Positions 9,149-18,782 of a DNA stretch of 64,000 bases are shown here, piece after piece. The translations under genes and the position numbers were made by a program. Numbering within the stretch: the stretch's first letter is position 1; each line of letters begins with the position of its first letter. A model generated the notes under the pieces. It worked only from the letters and a program-made list of their open reading frames with translations. It ran no database searches and had not been told where the DNA came from. Source of the stretch: Lachnospira sp. (GTDB taxonomy: Bacteria > Bacillota > Clostridia > Lachnospirales > Lachnospiraceae); the NCBI GenBank assembly GCA_017621205.1, contig JAGATQ010000011.1:1-64000 (forward strand). Reading direction: 5' to 3'.

Positions 9149-9910
9149 ATGAGACAACCGGAAATATTATTAGAAGATAAAGAGATTTTGGTCTGTATCA
9201 AGCCTGATGGTATGCCGGCACAGAGTGACAAAAGCACAAGTCAGGATTTGGTATCTTATTTGAAAACCAGACTTAGTGAACAGGCAATAAAGAAGGGGCA
9301 GCCTTTAATGGAACCACCCTATCTGGTGCCGGTACATCGTCTGGACCGTCCGGTGGGCGGAATCATGGTGCTTGCCAGGACTTCGGGGGCGGCGGCAGAG
9401 CTTAGCAGACAGGTTCAGGAGCATGAGATGGTAAAATATTATCAGGCGGTTGTGACAGGACACTTGCCGGAGGCAGAGGGCAGTTTTTTGGACTATCTTG
9501 TTCGGGATGGTAGGACCAATTTAAGCCGGGTTGTTCCAAAAGAGGATAAAGCAGGGAAAAAGGCGGTGTTACATTACGAGGTGTTAGATGAGCTTGAGAC
9601 GGATGTCGGAGATTTTTCCTATATTCTGATTCGGCTTGAGACAGGACGGCATCACCAGATACGCTGTCAGTTGGCACACCATGGTGCAGCAATATACGGG
9701 GATACGAAATATAATCCTCTATATCAAAAAGGGTTTGAGCAAAAGGGAACACACAAGAAGAAATCGTTCAAACATGGTGGGAATCCGGGGCAGGTTGCAT
9801 TGATTGCAACCCGTTTGGAATTTACCCATCCGGCAACAAAACAGCCAATGGTTTTTAAAACAGAGCCGTGGGGCAGGGCATTTGATATTTTGGATTTGGA
9901 TGAATTTTAA
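9149..9910 (+). CDS. RluA-family pseudouridine synthase
   Basis: Isomerises uridine to pseudouridine in rRNA or tRNA. It has 253 residues with a ribosome site GGGAGCGAG before ATG 9149. The catalytic HRLDRPVGG motif (Asp nucleophile) lies near residue 63-71 in the PYLVPVHRLD context. The RLETGRHHQIR motif, conserved in RluA/RluC/RluD, lies near 160-172. There is no N-terminal S4 domain, so it is a short-form member and the target base is not predictable. It precedes proS by 46 bp on the same strand. Confidence 0.88.
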   Translation: MRQPEILLEDKEILVCIKPDGMPAQSDKSTSQDLVSYLKTRLSEQAIKKGQPLMEPPYLVPVHRLDRPVGGIMVLARTSGAAAELSRQVQEHEMVKYYQAVVTGHLPEAEGSFLDYLVRDGRTNLSRVVPKEDKAGKKAVLHYEVLDELETDVGDFSYILIRLETGRHHQIRCQLAHHGAAIYGDTKYNPLYQKGFEQKGTHKKKSFKHGGNPGQVALIATRLEFTHPATKQPMVFKTEPWGRAFDILDLDEF

Positions 9911-9956
9911 GAAGAATATAAATATATTTTAAGTTATGATATGTAAGGAGAGCGTT

Positions 9957-11390
9957 ATGGCAAAGGAAGGAAAGTTAGTAGAAGCAATTACCTCTATGGA
10001 GGAGGATTTCGCACAGTGGTATACCGATGTGGTACGCAAAGCAGATTTAATTGATTATACGAGTGTAAAGGGCTGTATGGTATTAAAGCCGGCAGGCTAT
10101 GCTATCTGGGAATTGATTCAGAAGCAGCTTGATGAGCGGTTTAAGGAGACGGGGGTTGAGAATGTATATCTGCCGATGTTTATTCCGGAGAGTTTGCTAC
10201 AAAAGGAAAAGGATCATGTTGAGGGATTTGCACCAGAGGTTGCATGGGTAACCCATGGTGGTATAAATGAGTTAGAGGAGCGGCTTTGCGTTCGTCCGAC
10301 ATCAGAGACGCTGTTTTGTGATTTTTATAAAAATGATATACAGTCCTACCGTGATTTGCCCAAGCTTTATAACCAGTGGTGTTCCGTTGTGCGCTGGGAG
10401 AAGGAGACAAGGCCGTTCCTTCGTTCCCGCGAGTTTTTGTGGCAGGAAGGGCATACTGCCCACGCAACGGCCGAGGAGGCACAGGAGAGGACGGAGCAGA
10501 TGCTTCACTTGTATGCAGATTTTTGTGAGGAGGTTCTGGCAATGCCGGTTATCCGTGGAAGAAAAACAGACAAGGAGAAGTTTGCCGGTGCCAAGGCAAC
10601 CTATACGATTGAGGCATTGATGCATGATGGTAAGGCATTGCAGTCCGGCACCAGCCACAATTTTGGTGATGGCTTTGCCAAAGCATTTGGCATTCAGTAT
10701 CAGGATAAGGATAATTCCCTAAAATATGTGCATCAGACATCATGGGGCATGACGACCCGTCTGATTGGAGCAATTATTATGGTACATGGAGATGAGTCTG
10801 GTCTGGTTCTCCCACCGATGATAGCACCGGTACAGGTTATGATAACACCGATTATGCAGAAAAAAGAAGGCGTTTTGGAAAAGGCGGCTGAGATAAAAGA
10901 AGCATTGAAGGAATTTCGGGTAAGAGTGGATGCTTCGGACAAGAGTCCGGGCTTTAAGTTTGCAGAACAGGAGATGCGGGGAATTCCGCTTCGCATTGAG
11001 ATTGGACCAAAGGATATCGAGGCAGGGCAGGCGGTACTTGTTCGAAGGGATACGCGAGAGAAATATCAGGTAGCAATTGATGAGATAGTTACGATGGTTG
11101 CTAAGCTTTTGCCGGAGATTCAAAAGGATATGTATGACAGGGCATTAGCACATAGAGAGGAGCATACTCATACGGCTTTGGACTATGATGAGTTTCAGAA
11201 TATAATTACCAACAGACAGGGCTTTGTCAAAGCGATGTGGTGTGGTGATACTGCCTGCGAGGAAGCAATTAAAGAGGAGACGGGGGCAACCACCCGGTGT
11301 ATGCCATTTGAACAGGAGCAGATTGGGAATGTCTGCGTGCGGTGTGGTAAACCGGCAAAGGCAATGGTATATTTTGGGAAGGCGTATTAG
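9957..11390 (+). CDS. proS: Prolyl-tRNA synthetase (archaeal/eukaryote-type)
   Basis: A class II aminoacyl-tRNA synthetase charging tRNA-Pro. I start it at ATG 9957 ([11 protein letters not shown]), preceded by AAGGAGAG; an upstream ATG at 9936 lacks such a site. The 477-residue length and absence of the bacterial INS editing insertion mark the archaeal-like form found in many Firmicutes. Class II motif 2 is visible as [21 protein letters not shown] (the first twenty residues are the core). [13 protein letters not shown] motif 3-like segment follows, and the C-terminal module carries the zinc-type cysteines CGDTAC, CVRC and the terminal YFGKAY. Editing would need a trans factor. Confidence 0.93.
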   Translation: MAKEGKLVEAITSMEEDFAQWYTDVVRKADLIDYTSVKGCMVLKPAGYAIWELIQKQLDERFKETGVENVYLPMFIPESLLQKEKDHVEGFAPEVAWVTHGGINELEERLCVRPTSETLFCDFYKNDIQSYRDLPKLYNQWCSVVRWEKETRPFLRSREFLWQEGHTAHATAEEAQERTEQMLHLYADFCEEVLAMPVIRGRKTDKEKFAGAKATYTIEALMHDGKALQSGTSHNFGDGFAKAFGIQYQDKDNSLKYVHQTSWGMTTRLIGAIIMVHGDESGLVLPPMIAPVQVMITPIMQKKEGVLEKAAEIKEALKEFRVRVDASDKSPGFKFAEQEMRGIPLRIEIGPKDIEAGQAVLVRRDTREKYQVAIDEIVTMVAKLLPEIQKDMYDRALAHREEHTHTALDYDEFQNIITNRQGFVKAMWCGDTACEEAIKEETGATTRCMPFEQEQIGNVCVRCGKPAKAMVYFGKAY

Positions 11391-11440
11391 TATGGCAGAT
11401 TGACTGAATTTGGAAAAAAATGTGAGATGCAAAAAAAGAA

Positions 11441-11594
11441 TTGTTTCTTAAGAATTTGTGTAGTATAATAGCTTTGTATCTTACTAAGGCATGGTAACCG
11501 GACAGTACATACATAGCATTCCTGTTTGCAGGATATATTTTTATCTGTCTGTATACCAGTTTCTTAGATACCAACTAGTGAAAGGAGAATATAT
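11441..11594 (+). promoter_or_regulatory. Promoter and structured 5' leader
   Basis: TTGTTT (11441-11446), a 17-bp spacer and TATAAT (11464-11469) form a strong promoter. The ~120-nt leader can fold on itself: GTATC...CTAAG (11476-11488) pairs with CTTAGATAC (11563-11571), GGTA with TACC, GACAG with CTGTC, and CCTG-TTTG-CAGG caps the structure. AAAGGAG follows before ATG 11595. It does not match a riboswitch I know. Confidence 0.55.
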
Positions 11595-12590
11595 ATGAAG
11601 AGAAAGGTTTCTAAAGGTTTGTTAAGTGCTATGGTTATGATGCTCTTAACATTAGGTTTTTCGGTAACAGCATTGCAGACGAAGGCGTATTTTTATTATA
11701 ATGGACAGGTGGCATCGGTGCAGCAGGTTGGTGCAACCTATAATTCCGTAACTGTACAGTGGACTCCTGCGGTTGGAACAACCCCGGTAGCAGGTTACAA
11801 TATTTATTTGAATGATACTTCGCTTCCAATAGCTACAGTTCCAGCATCTACTTTAAGCTATACAGTACAGGGGGTTGCGGAAAACTCCAGCGTCCTTGTT
11901 TATGTAAGGCCTTATGCTACGGACCCTGAGACAGGTGTGCCGGATGAAGGTTATTCTGCTTATGCAGATGCCCAGACATTGTCCCATGTTACGAATGTTG
12001 GCTATTATTCCTATGGTTTTGAGTATAGCTCTAGTCCTTATCAGGGCTTGAAGGTTCAGTGGGATTATATTAGCAATTGTGATGGTTATCAGGCCGTACT
12101 TTACAAGAAGAATGGTTCTGTAGTGCAGACTTTAAATTATGCTAGCAAATGGGATTATTATAAGGCAAACTTTACAAAGGCAACCCGTAAGCAGGTATAT
12201 TATGTACAGGTGCGAAGCTATGTTACTTTAGCAAATGGAATACAGGCGTTTGGTGATTGGTCTGCACCGTTATATTGTGTGCCGGATCCAATTATTACTA
12301 GCAAGAATGCTGATGTAGGGCACTATAGCATTAAGATGAAATGGAAGAAGATTAGTGGTGCATCCTCTTATAACATCTATGTATCCAATAAGAGTGGTAA
12401 GAAGGGTAAGAAGGTTGCTACTGTTAAGGGTAATAAGTCTTCTTATACTATTAAGAAGGTTGGCAAGTCTAAAGTTAATACTGCTAAGAAGACCTATTAT
12501 ATCACAGTCACGACGAATGCGAAGTTTGGTAAGAGTACCAAGACATCAAAAGGATATTATTATACTAGAGCATACAGTTATTACTATTAA
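11595..12590 (+). CDS. Exported fibronectin type III-like protein
   Basis: A 331-residue secreted protein with no recognised catalytic domain. Residues 1-31 are a signal peptide (KGLLSAMVMMLLTLGFSVTALQTKA). Three beta-sandwich modules follow. The first (about 37-125) shows the FN3 pattern YNSVTVQWTPAVG...GYNIYLND and a matching YVRPYATDP strand. The second (about 133-228) and third (about 232-320) are more divergent but keep LKVQWDYISNCDGYQ and IKMKWKKISGASSYNIY. The last module is extremely basic (KSGKKGKKVATVKGNKS) and the protein ends in YYYTRAYSYYY. A role in surface association through charge is an inference. It is monocistronic, with its own promoter and terminator. Confidence 0.7.
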   Translation: MKRKVSKGLLSAMVMMLLTLGFSVTALQTKAYFYYNGQVASVQQVGATYNSVTVQWTPAVGTTPVAGYNIYLNDTSLPIATVPASTLSYTVQGVAENSSVLVYVRPYATDPETGVPDEGYSAYADAQTLSHVTNVGYYSYGFEYSSSPYQGLKVQWDYISNCDGYQAVLYKKNGSVVQTLNYASKWDYYKANFTKATRKQVYYVQVRSYVTLANGIQAFGDWSAPLYCVPDPIITSKNADVGHYSIKMKWKKISGASSYNIYVSNKSGKKGKKVATVKGNKSSYTIKKVGKSKVNTAKKTYYITVTTNAKFGKSTKTSKGYYYTRAYSYYY

Positions 12591-12605
12591 TAAGTATGAT
12601 GGAAG

Positions 12606-12644
12606 CTGCCGCTTTACGATTGAGTCGTGAAGCGGCAGTTTTTT
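12606..12644 (+). terminator. Rho-independent terminator
   Basis: A 14-bp stem (CTGCCGCTTTACGA / TCGTGAAGCGGCAG, one mismatch) with a 5-base loop followed by TTTTTT, 15 bp after the FN3-protein stop. Confidence 0.93.
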
Positions 12645-12819
12645 AATTGCTATACTTAATGTGTCGGATTGGTATTTTTACAAAAGTTCATATTATTTTA
12701 TATTTTGAAATTATATCTCTTGCTTGTTCTTAAGCGTAACATTTTTAGTTGCAGATACCCCAATTGCTTAGTATAATTATGAATGGGTAAAGTGTTTGAT
12801 ACAGGAGGCATAGTAACAC

Positions 12820-13344
12820 ATGAAAAAATTTATCATAATAGCCAACAGCATTTTTATTTATCTGATACTAATTTTGTTTGTGTTAATATTTAGCCATAAT
12901 AAGATGACAGAATGGCTGTGGGAAAACATATTTTTTAATAATGTATATATTCCATTATTTTTAATATTACAGTTTGGTATCATTATGTATATTGTCAATT
13001 TTGTGTTTATTGTAAGGGCATGGAATGGAACGTGGAGTGCAAGGGAGCTTACCCGCATTAATATGCTTGTAAAGCTGATTCAGATTCCGGCGTACATATT
13101 CATTTTTTTGGCTGGCGTGGCATGCCTGATTACCATATTTACGATGGGGATTTCTATTGCATTGGTTTTTCTGGATGGATTTTGTATTGGAATGACAGGA
13201 CTGCTTGGCATTGCGGCATTTCGTAATATGGAGCGGGAAGGAAGGATATCCAAAACAAGACAGGTGATGTATTCCATCGGTTCCTTTATTTTTTGCGTGG
13301 ATGTTGTTCTGGCTATTATAGGGTACCGAAGGAGCAAATCATGA
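12820..13344 (+). CDS. Four-helix membrane protein of unknown function
   Basis: A 174-residue protein that I do not recognise. Hydrophobic segments at about 4-25, 43-65, 88-125 (likely two passes) and 150-168 suggest four or five membrane helices. The loop holds RAWNGTWSARELTRINMLVKLIQIPAY, and a charged cytoplasmic loop NMEREGRISKTRQ precedes the last helix. ATACAGGAGG precedes the ATG. The stop codon lies directly against a 40-bp half copy of the repeat at 40891-40930. cca follows after about 70 bp. Confidence 0.7.
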   Translation: MKKFIIIANSIFIYLILILFVLIFSHNKMTEWLWENIFFNNVYIPLFLILQFGIIMYIVNFVFIVRAWNGTWSARELTRINMLVKLIQIPAYIFIFLAGVACLITIFTMGISIALVFLDGFCIGMTGLLGIAAFRNMEREGRISKTRQVMYSIGSFIFCVDVVLAIIGYRRSKS

Positions 13345-13383
13345 CTATCGTATCAGCAATAAATAGTTTCACAAATACCTATT
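13344..13383. repeat. Half copy of the 40.8-kb palindromic element
   Basis: The 40 bp starting at the stop codon of the preceding gene match 40891-40930 at about 33 of 40 positions, with exact blocks ACTATCGTATCAG and CAAATACCTATT at the ends. Only the right outer arm is present; the inner stem and loop are missing. Confidence 0.65.
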
Positions 13384-13414
13384 ATAAAACAGGAATGAAA
13401 GGGATGGAGTGTTC

Positions 13415-14761
13415 ATGATTAAGATTTCGATTCCACAAGCGGCGAGGGAGATACTTACTACGCTTCATCAGGCTGGCTATGAGGCATATATTGTTGGGGG
13501 CTGTGTAAGAGATGCATTGCTTTTAAGAGAACCGGACGACTGGGATATTACGACGAATGCTAGTCCGGTAAAGATAAAACAATTGTTTTCCCATACCGTT
13601 GATACCGGATTGCAGCATGGTACAGTTACCGTGTTAAAGGATAAAGCAGGCTATGAGGTAACCACATATCGGGTGGATGGAGAATACAAGGATCATCGAA
13701 GACCGGACAAGGTAACCTTTACTTCTGATTTGAAGGAGGATATGCTGCGGCGTGACTTTACAATAAATGCTATGGCATATAATGAGGAGGAAGGACTGAT
13801 AGACCATTTTCATGGACAGGATGATTTACGGCTTGGAATTATCCGCTGTGTGGGAGAGGCAGGTAAACGATTTGATGAGGATGCGCTTCGGGTGCTTCGT
13901 GCCCTCCGCTTTGCAGCACAGCTTGATTTTCAGATTGAGGAAATGACGCTTGCGGCGATGAAGGAGAAGGCGTTTTTTTTAAGGGATATTAGTGCAGAGC
14001 GTATTCGGGTGGAGCTTACGAAGCTGCTCTGTTCAAAGCATCCGGAATGCCTGCTTACGATTGGATATCCTACAGGGATAACGTCGCTTTTGATGCCGTG
14101 GTTTGATGATATGCTCCATACCACGCAGGAGAATCCACATCATTGCTATGATGTGGGGCGGCATACAATGCGGGCGGTGTGCCAGGTGGATAACAGTGTG
14201 GTGCTTCGGTTCGCGGCACTGCTTCACGATGTAGGTAAGCCAAGCTGTAAAACGGTGGACGATGAAGGAGTGGCTCATTTTTATGAGCATGGCAGTGTTG
14301 GTGCAAAGATGGCACAGCAGATTATGCGGGAGCTAAAATTTGATAATGAAACAATAAAAAGAGTGCGGGAGCTGGTATACTGGCATGATTACAGATGGGG
14401 GGATAAGCTGTCCAAGCGTGGTGTGAGACGGGCGACAGCTAAAATTGGTATGGAGTATATGCATGATTTGTTTGCTTTGCAACAGGCAGATGTGCTGGCA
14501 CAAAGCCAATTTTTACAAAATGAAAAACTTCAATTGCTAGATGCAATCAAGTTATGTTATAGTGAGATAGAAAAGGAACAGCAATGTGTCACCATCAAAC
14601 AGCTTGCTCTTGGCGGTCAGGATTTGATTGCAGCGGGGATGAAGCCGGGCAGGGAGATAGGAGACATGCTCCAGTATTTGCTGGAACAGGTTATTGAACA
14701 GCCGGAGTGGAATACGAGGGACAAGCTGATGGAATTAGTGCGGGCACAGCATTTATCATGA
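13415..14761 (+). CDS. cca: CCA tRNA nucleotidyltransferase with HD domain
   Basis: Adds or repairs the 3' CCA of tRNA without a template. It has 448 residues from ATG 13415; GTG 13409 is possible. The nucleotidyltransferase core shows IVGGCVRDALL, the metal-binding DWDIT pair, the RRDFTINAMAY motif and RVLRALRFAAQL, all in the first ~170 residues. An HD phosphohydrolase domain follows (LRFAALLHDVGKP near residue 265, with YEHGSVGA after it), as in bacterial Cca with 2',3'-cyclic phosphodiesterase activity. The stop overlaps an ATGA, and the next gene begins 21 bp downstream, so the two may be co-transcribed. Confidence 0.93.
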   Translation: MIKISIPQAAREILTTLHQAGYEAYIVGGCVRDALLLREPDDWDITTNASPVKIKQLFSHTVDTGLQHGTVTVLKDKAGYEVTTYRVDGEYKDHRRPDKVTFTSDLKEDMLRRDFTINAMAYNEEEGLIDHFHGQDDLRLGIIRCVGEAGKRFDEDALRVLRALRFAAQLDFQIEEMTLAAMKEKAFFLRDISAERIRVELTKLLCSKHPECLLTIGYPTGITSLLMPWFDDMLHTTQENPHHCYDVGRHTMRAVCQVDNSVVLRFAALLHDVGKPSCKTVDDEGVAHFYEHGSVGAKMAQQIMRELKFDNETIKRVRELVYWHDYRWGDKLSKRGVRRATAKIGMEYMHDLFALQQADVLAQSQFLQNEKLQLLDAIKLCYSEIEKEQQCVTIKQLALGGQDLIAAGMKPGREIGDMLQYLLEQVIEQPEWNTRDKLMELVRAQHLS

Positions 14762-14781
14762 AGAAAGAGGAGCGTGAAGAA

Positions 14782-15987
14782 ATGAGTCGTGATTGTAAGA
14801 AAATTATTTCAGGTTTGTTAGCAATGCTGTTGGTGATATCTGCCATGTCCGGTTTTTTTGTGTCGTTTACGGTGGCAGAAGCCGAGGAGACAGCTAGTGC
14901 GAATGCGGCGGTGTCGACAGAGGTGCTTCCTACAGGGGTGGGTGTTGCCATGATGGAAGGAGAGGAGATAACCGTTTCTTTTGCTAAGGCATCTTGTGTA
15001 TATATACCAATCACATTGGACAATGCGGGCTATCTCAATGTGTATCGTTCGGACAAGAGTGCAGAGGATGCAGATATACTTGATGATATTACGGTTTCGG
15101 TAATATCCGGCAGTACCTTTGGCTCGGCATCGGGAGAGGCAGTGCTGGTAGAGGAAAAGGTTTCTGAGATGGATGAAACGGGGGCGTTTTATTTGTCTGC
15201 AGGAGCATATTATATTAAGGTAACAGGTGTTTTAGGGACAGAGTCCTTGCTTCGGGCTGCTTATTCGACAGGTCTAGTTATTGATATTGGAAAGACCAGT
15301 AAGGTGGCGTTGGGGAACCATAAGGCTAGTAAAAAGTTTTATATGCAATTTACTGCTTCCAAAACAGGATATCTCGGTATTGAGAATATGACAGGCTCCA
15401 AGGTATCAGTGGGGCTTGCAACGGAGGCGAAAAAGAGCTTAAGTAAGAAGAAGTCTTTGTCTGCATATTCTTCCAAAAACCATAAAGATGGTAAGACGCA
15501 GACCGGATATGGTGTGATTAAAGGCAAGACATATCTGCTTTATGTGCAGGCGGCGGCATCTGTCAGGAAAGCGTCTTTAAAGACTTCCATTAAGTCCTAT
15601 AATAGTGTGGGTGGCAAAAGCTTTGCCCGTGCTAAAACGCTTAGCAAGGGAAAGGCAGTTGCAGCAACTATGGGTGCAGGCGAGGCAGCTTCCTACTTTA
15701 AGTTTAAAAAGTCCTCCTATGGAAGAAAGTATTTAACAATGGATACCAGCAAATTAAAAAATCAAGGTTCCATCAAAATGAAACTTTATTTTAAAGAGGT
15801 ATCTGGTCCGAAGAAGGGTAAGATATTGCCGGTTAAGGTAAATGGGCGGCAGGTAGGATATACGATTAAGGGAGAGTATAAAAAACGGTTGAATATTCCG
15901 GCAAATTGGCCGAATGTGACTTATTATGTTAAGGTGAGCCGTACAGGAGCCTCGGATAGCGGAAGCTATAAGGTAACCATTAAGTAA
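14782..15987 (+). CDS. Lys-rich exported protein of unknown function
   Basis: A 401-residue protein, not recognised. The start ATG 14782 has AGGAG nine bases upstream; an ATG at 14758 that overlaps the cca stop is possible but badly spaced. Residues 1-33 are a signal peptide (KKIISGLLAMLLVISAMSG...AEAEE). The mature part is acidic near the N-terminus, then becomes strongly basic (KKSLSKKKSLS, KASLKTSIKS) and ends with beta-rich segments (TYYVKVSRTGASDSGSYKVTIK type). It resembles tandem bacterial pre-peptidase C-terminal-like sandwiches, but I cannot confirm this. It shares the basic C-terminal style of the other exported proteins here. Confidence 0.6.
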   Translation: MSRDCKKIISGLLAMLLVISAMSGFFVSFTVAEAEETASANAAVSTEVLPTGVGVAMMEGEEITVSFAKASCVYIPITLDNAGYLNVYRSDKSAEDADILDDITVSVISGSTFGSASGEAVLVEEKVSEMDETGAFYLSAGAYYIKVTGVLGTESLLRAAYSTGLVIDIGKTSKVALGNHKASKKFYMQFTASKTGYLGIENMTGSKVSVGLATEAKKSLSKKKSLSAYSSKNHKDGKTQTGYGVIKGKTYLLYVQAAASVRKASLKTSIKSYNSVGGKSFARAKTLSKGKAVAATMGAGEAASYFKFKKSSYGRKYLTMDTSKLKNQGSIKMKLYFKEVSGPKKGKILPVKVNGRQVGYTIKGEYKKRLNIPANWPNVTYYVKVSRTGASDSGSYKVTIK

Positions 15988-16080
15988 TGCCGGATTCCAA
16001 AGACAATTGGTGTTTGTGCGTGCATGATTTGTGAAGAAATGAGCAATCTGTAGAATATTTTGGAATATAGTGTTTTAGAG

Positions 16081-16111
16081 AACCTCTCTGGCTGTGCCAG
16101 AGAGGTTTTTT
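16081..16111 (+). terminator. Rho-independent terminator
   Basis: An 11-bp perfect stem ACCTCTCTGGC / GCCAGAGAGGT around TGT, followed by TTTTTTCT; ends the cca/Lys-rich protein unit. Confidence 0.93.
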
Positions 16112-16185
16112 CTGTGTATGCAATTGTTTCATAAACTCGTTTTTTGTTTCATAAGATAGTCATAGAACAACTAAGGGGGGATTCT

Positions 16186-17316
16186 TTGGAAAAGTTGGAG
16201 GAACTGTTTGGCTGTTATGATTTGCCTGTGAAACGAGTGTTTCGTGGCAGAAAAATGCTAATGTGTGAAACGATGGACAAGGGGCTTTATGGCATAACGG
16301 CTACCAAGGCGAGTGTACATCGCTTAGAGAGGGAATATCTGGTAAAGGATTACCTAAACAGGCAGGGATTTACCGCTCTGGACCAGCTATGCAGAAACAG
16401 GGAGGGAAGCTTTATAACAGAGGATAAGTATCATACTTCTTATGTGGTAAAGCATTTTTTTGTAGGAAAAGAGCTTTCTATTGATTCCTTGGAGGAGGTG
16501 GAGGAGGGAGCATATAACTTAGCATTGCTCCACAATAAGGCGGAGGGAATGTTGTTATGGCTGAAAGAGGAGGAAGAGCGGATAAAGAAACAGCTTAGGC
16601 AGAAGATTGAGGAGGAACAAGAAGAGACTGCCCGGCAGGTGATGGAACAAAAATTCTCGCGAATCCATTATTTTGAAACGGAGGATGGTATAAAGGAGCA
16701 AGAAGGAGTCAATGCTTATGAGTGGATGAAGCAACGGTTTTTAAAGAAAAACAGGGAATTAAAACGCATCGGGGAATATATGAAGAAAAATGGTAATAAG
16801 GGAAGCTTTGGGGAGCAATATAACCGATATTCCAGTATGTTTATAAAGGAAGGACAGAAGGCCTTTTTAGAGTTGGAGCAGAGAATGAAGGATCAGCAGG
16901 AATTAAAAAGGCTTAAATATGGATTTTGTCACGGTAATTACCAGCATCATAATGTGCTTAAGACGGAGGAGGGTTGGGCGACAATAGGGATGGAACAATT
17001 CCACTTTGCTCCTCAGATTTTAGATTTATATGACTATTTAAGAAAGGTATTGGAAAAAAATCATTATACACCTTCTTATGCTCATGCGATAATCTCTGGT
17101 TATGGGCGGGTGATTTGCTTAACAAAAACGGATTGTGAAACATTATTTCTGCTGCTTCAATATCCTGAGAAATTTTGGAAGATATCAAATCATTACTATA
17201 ATTCCAAGAAAACATGGGTGCCGCCTAAGACCGTTGAGAAATTGAGTAAAGTTGTGGAACAAGACCAAGAAAAAGCTCGATTTTTAGTAAAATTTAGAGA
17301 AGATTTCGTAGATTAA
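16186..17316 (+). CDS. CotS-family (spore coat kinase-like) protein, probably a pseudokinase
   Basis: A 376-residue protein with the aminoglycoside-phosphotransferase-like fold used by CotS/CotI spore-coat proteins. I choose TTG 16186, because AAGGGGGG stands five bases before it; the frame is open from 16144 without such a site. The catalytic loop reads HGNYQHHNVL where active members have HGD-x4-N, so the catalytic Asp is Asn. The usual IDFD/DFG metal motif is replaced by IGMEQFHF. A charged helical insert (about 125-245, KEEEERIKKQLRQKIEEEQ) looks like coiled coil. A structural or scaffold role in sporulation is plausible. A PEGA lipoprotein gene follows 95 bp downstream, preceded by its own TATAAT near 17350. 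Confidence 0.7.
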   Translation: MEKLEELFGCYDLPVKRVFRGRKMLMCETMDKGLYGITATKASVHRLEREYLVKDYLNRQGFTALDQLCRNREGSFITEDKYHTSYVVKHFFVGKELSIDSLEEVEEGAYNLALLHNKAEGMLLWLKEEEERIKKQLRQKIEEEQEETARQVMEQKFSRIHYFETEDGIKEQEGVNAYEWMKQRFLKKNRELKRIGEYMKKNGNKGSFGEQYNRYSSMFIKEGQKAFLELEQRMKDQQELKRLKYGFCHGNYQHHNVLKTEEGWATIGMEQFHFAPQILDLYDYLRKVLEKNHYTPSYAHAIISGYGRVICLTKTDCETLFLLLQYPEKFWKISNHYYNSKKTWVPPKTVEKLSKVVEQDQEKARFLVKFREDFVD

Positions 17317-17410
17317 GCCATGCGACTTTATTTTTTTAATATTTTGGGGTATAATAGAATGGTATGCGAAAAAATAAACTTCCTGTTAGAACAGGATATG
17401 GGGTGAAGAT

Positions 17411-18715
17411 ATGAAATACATTCGATATACTTCTATAGTTGTTCTGCTTTTGACAGTGATGGTTTTAGATTGTGGCTGTACCAAAAGAAACCAAACGAAA
17501 ACTGGTAGTACACAGACCTCTAGTCAGGCAGGGAGTACAACACAGGATAGCGTAGAAGGGGAGCGGCTGCTTGGTGTAATTTCTGATATTGAAAGGGAGC
17601 AGTGTTTATTCTCCGTGGCGGATGTGAATAGTGGATGGGTGTATAAGGTGGTTTATACCCCATCAACTGATTTTTTAAGTCGATTTGGGGAGCCATTGGC
17701 GGCAGACCAGTTAGAAATAGGGGAATTGATTGATATTGTCTGGGATGCTGAAGGGATTACTGCCCAATCTATCCAAGTTTCCTATGATGCATGGGAATAT
17801 GAGGATGTGATGGGGCTTTCCTACAATCAGCGTGATAATAGTATAACAATACGTGGTGAAACGTTCATCTATCAGAATTCTCTTGTACTGTATGACAAGA
17901 CAAGGGAACAGGATGAGGCTGTCTCTTTAGGGGTGGTAGGACAGGATAGTGCGGGAACGTCTTCGGTTGCTAAAATTGAGGGTGAGCAGGGTGTTGTTAG
18001 CGGCGAGGGGCAGGAAACTGCCAGTGCGGATGCAGATTTGACGCCGGGAAGACGCAATGCGATTGCGCTGCAGGAGATTTCCAATCAGGATACAGTAACC
18101 TGCAGGGGATATAAAGGCAAGATATGTTCGGTAGTAGTGAACAAAGGACATGGATATGTCCGGCTATCCAATTATTCTACTTATATTGGTGGTACAATTG
18201 CAATTGGTGGTGTTATTGAGCCTGTGGTAAAAGATATGGTATTAACGGTTCCGGTGGGCAATTGGACTTTAGAGATTGATAAGGATGGTAAGATGGGAAC
18301 AAAGGACATTGTTGTTGCCCAAAATGAGGACCAGACAGTGAATCTTGCAGGCCTGATGATTGTTGCTACCCGGCGCGGGATTATGCAATTTCATGTAACG
18401 CCGGAGGATTGTGTTATTACGATTGATGGCAAGGAGTATCGCGAACAGACCAAGTTTGTATTAGAGTATGGTAAACATAAGGTTTCTGTTAGTGCTGTCG
18501 ATTATAAAGCATATAACGGAACAATTACTTTGCAATCTGCCTATATGAATGTGAATGTGGAGCTTACCAAGTTTTCGGAGGATGAGGATGCCAAGGTGGA
18601 CACAAGCACCACACAGGAGAGGGCAGCACCCTCCACAACGGCTGTAGTAACAACAGGAGCGGCTGCAACAACGCAGGGCAATACGACGGAGCATGCAACA
18701 GAAGCAGCGAATTAA
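17411..18715 (+). CDS. PEGA-domain exported lipoprotein-like protein
   Basis: 434 residues. Residues 1-24 are a hydrophobic leader ending LDCGCTKR, close to but not a perfect lipobox, followed by a Ser/Thr/Gln-rich linker, so membrane anchoring is likely. The middle (about 45-160) is a small beta-domain. Two PEGA-like sandwiches lie at about 265-315 (VPVGNWTLEIDKDG) and 315-385 (FHVTPEDCVITIDGKEY...LEYGKHKVSVSAVDYKAY). The last 45 residues are a Thr/Ala-rich tail. PEGA domains are common in surface proteins and tether or bind ligands; no enzyme is evident. The gene sits between the CotS-like gene and pgm on the same strand. Confidence 0.7.
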   Translation: MKYIRYTSIVVLLLTVMVLDCGCTKRNQTKTGSTQTSSQAGSTTQDSVEGERLLGVISDIEREQCLFSVADVNSGWVYKVVYTPSTDFLSRFGEPLAADQLEIGELIDIVWDAEGITAQSIQVSYDAWEYEDVMGLSYNQRDNSITIRGETFIYQNSLVLYDKTREQDEAVSLGVVGQDSAGTSSVAKIEGEQGVVSGEGQETASADADLTPGRRNAIALQEISNQDTVTCRGYKGKICSVVVNKGHGYVRLSNYSTYIGGTIAIGGVIEPVVKDMVLTVPVGNWTLEIDKDGKMGTKDIVVAQNEDQTVNLAGLMIVATRRGIMQFHVTPEDCVITIDGKEYREQTKFVLEYGKHKVSVSAVDYKAYNGTITLQSAYMNVNVELTKFSEDEDAKVDTSTTQERAAPSTTAVVTTGAAATTQGNTTEHATEAAN

Positions 18716-18782
18716 ACTGCCTTTGTTTTAGATAAATGTGTATAGAACAGTCTGCTTATGAGACACGGGAAAGGAGTACGAA

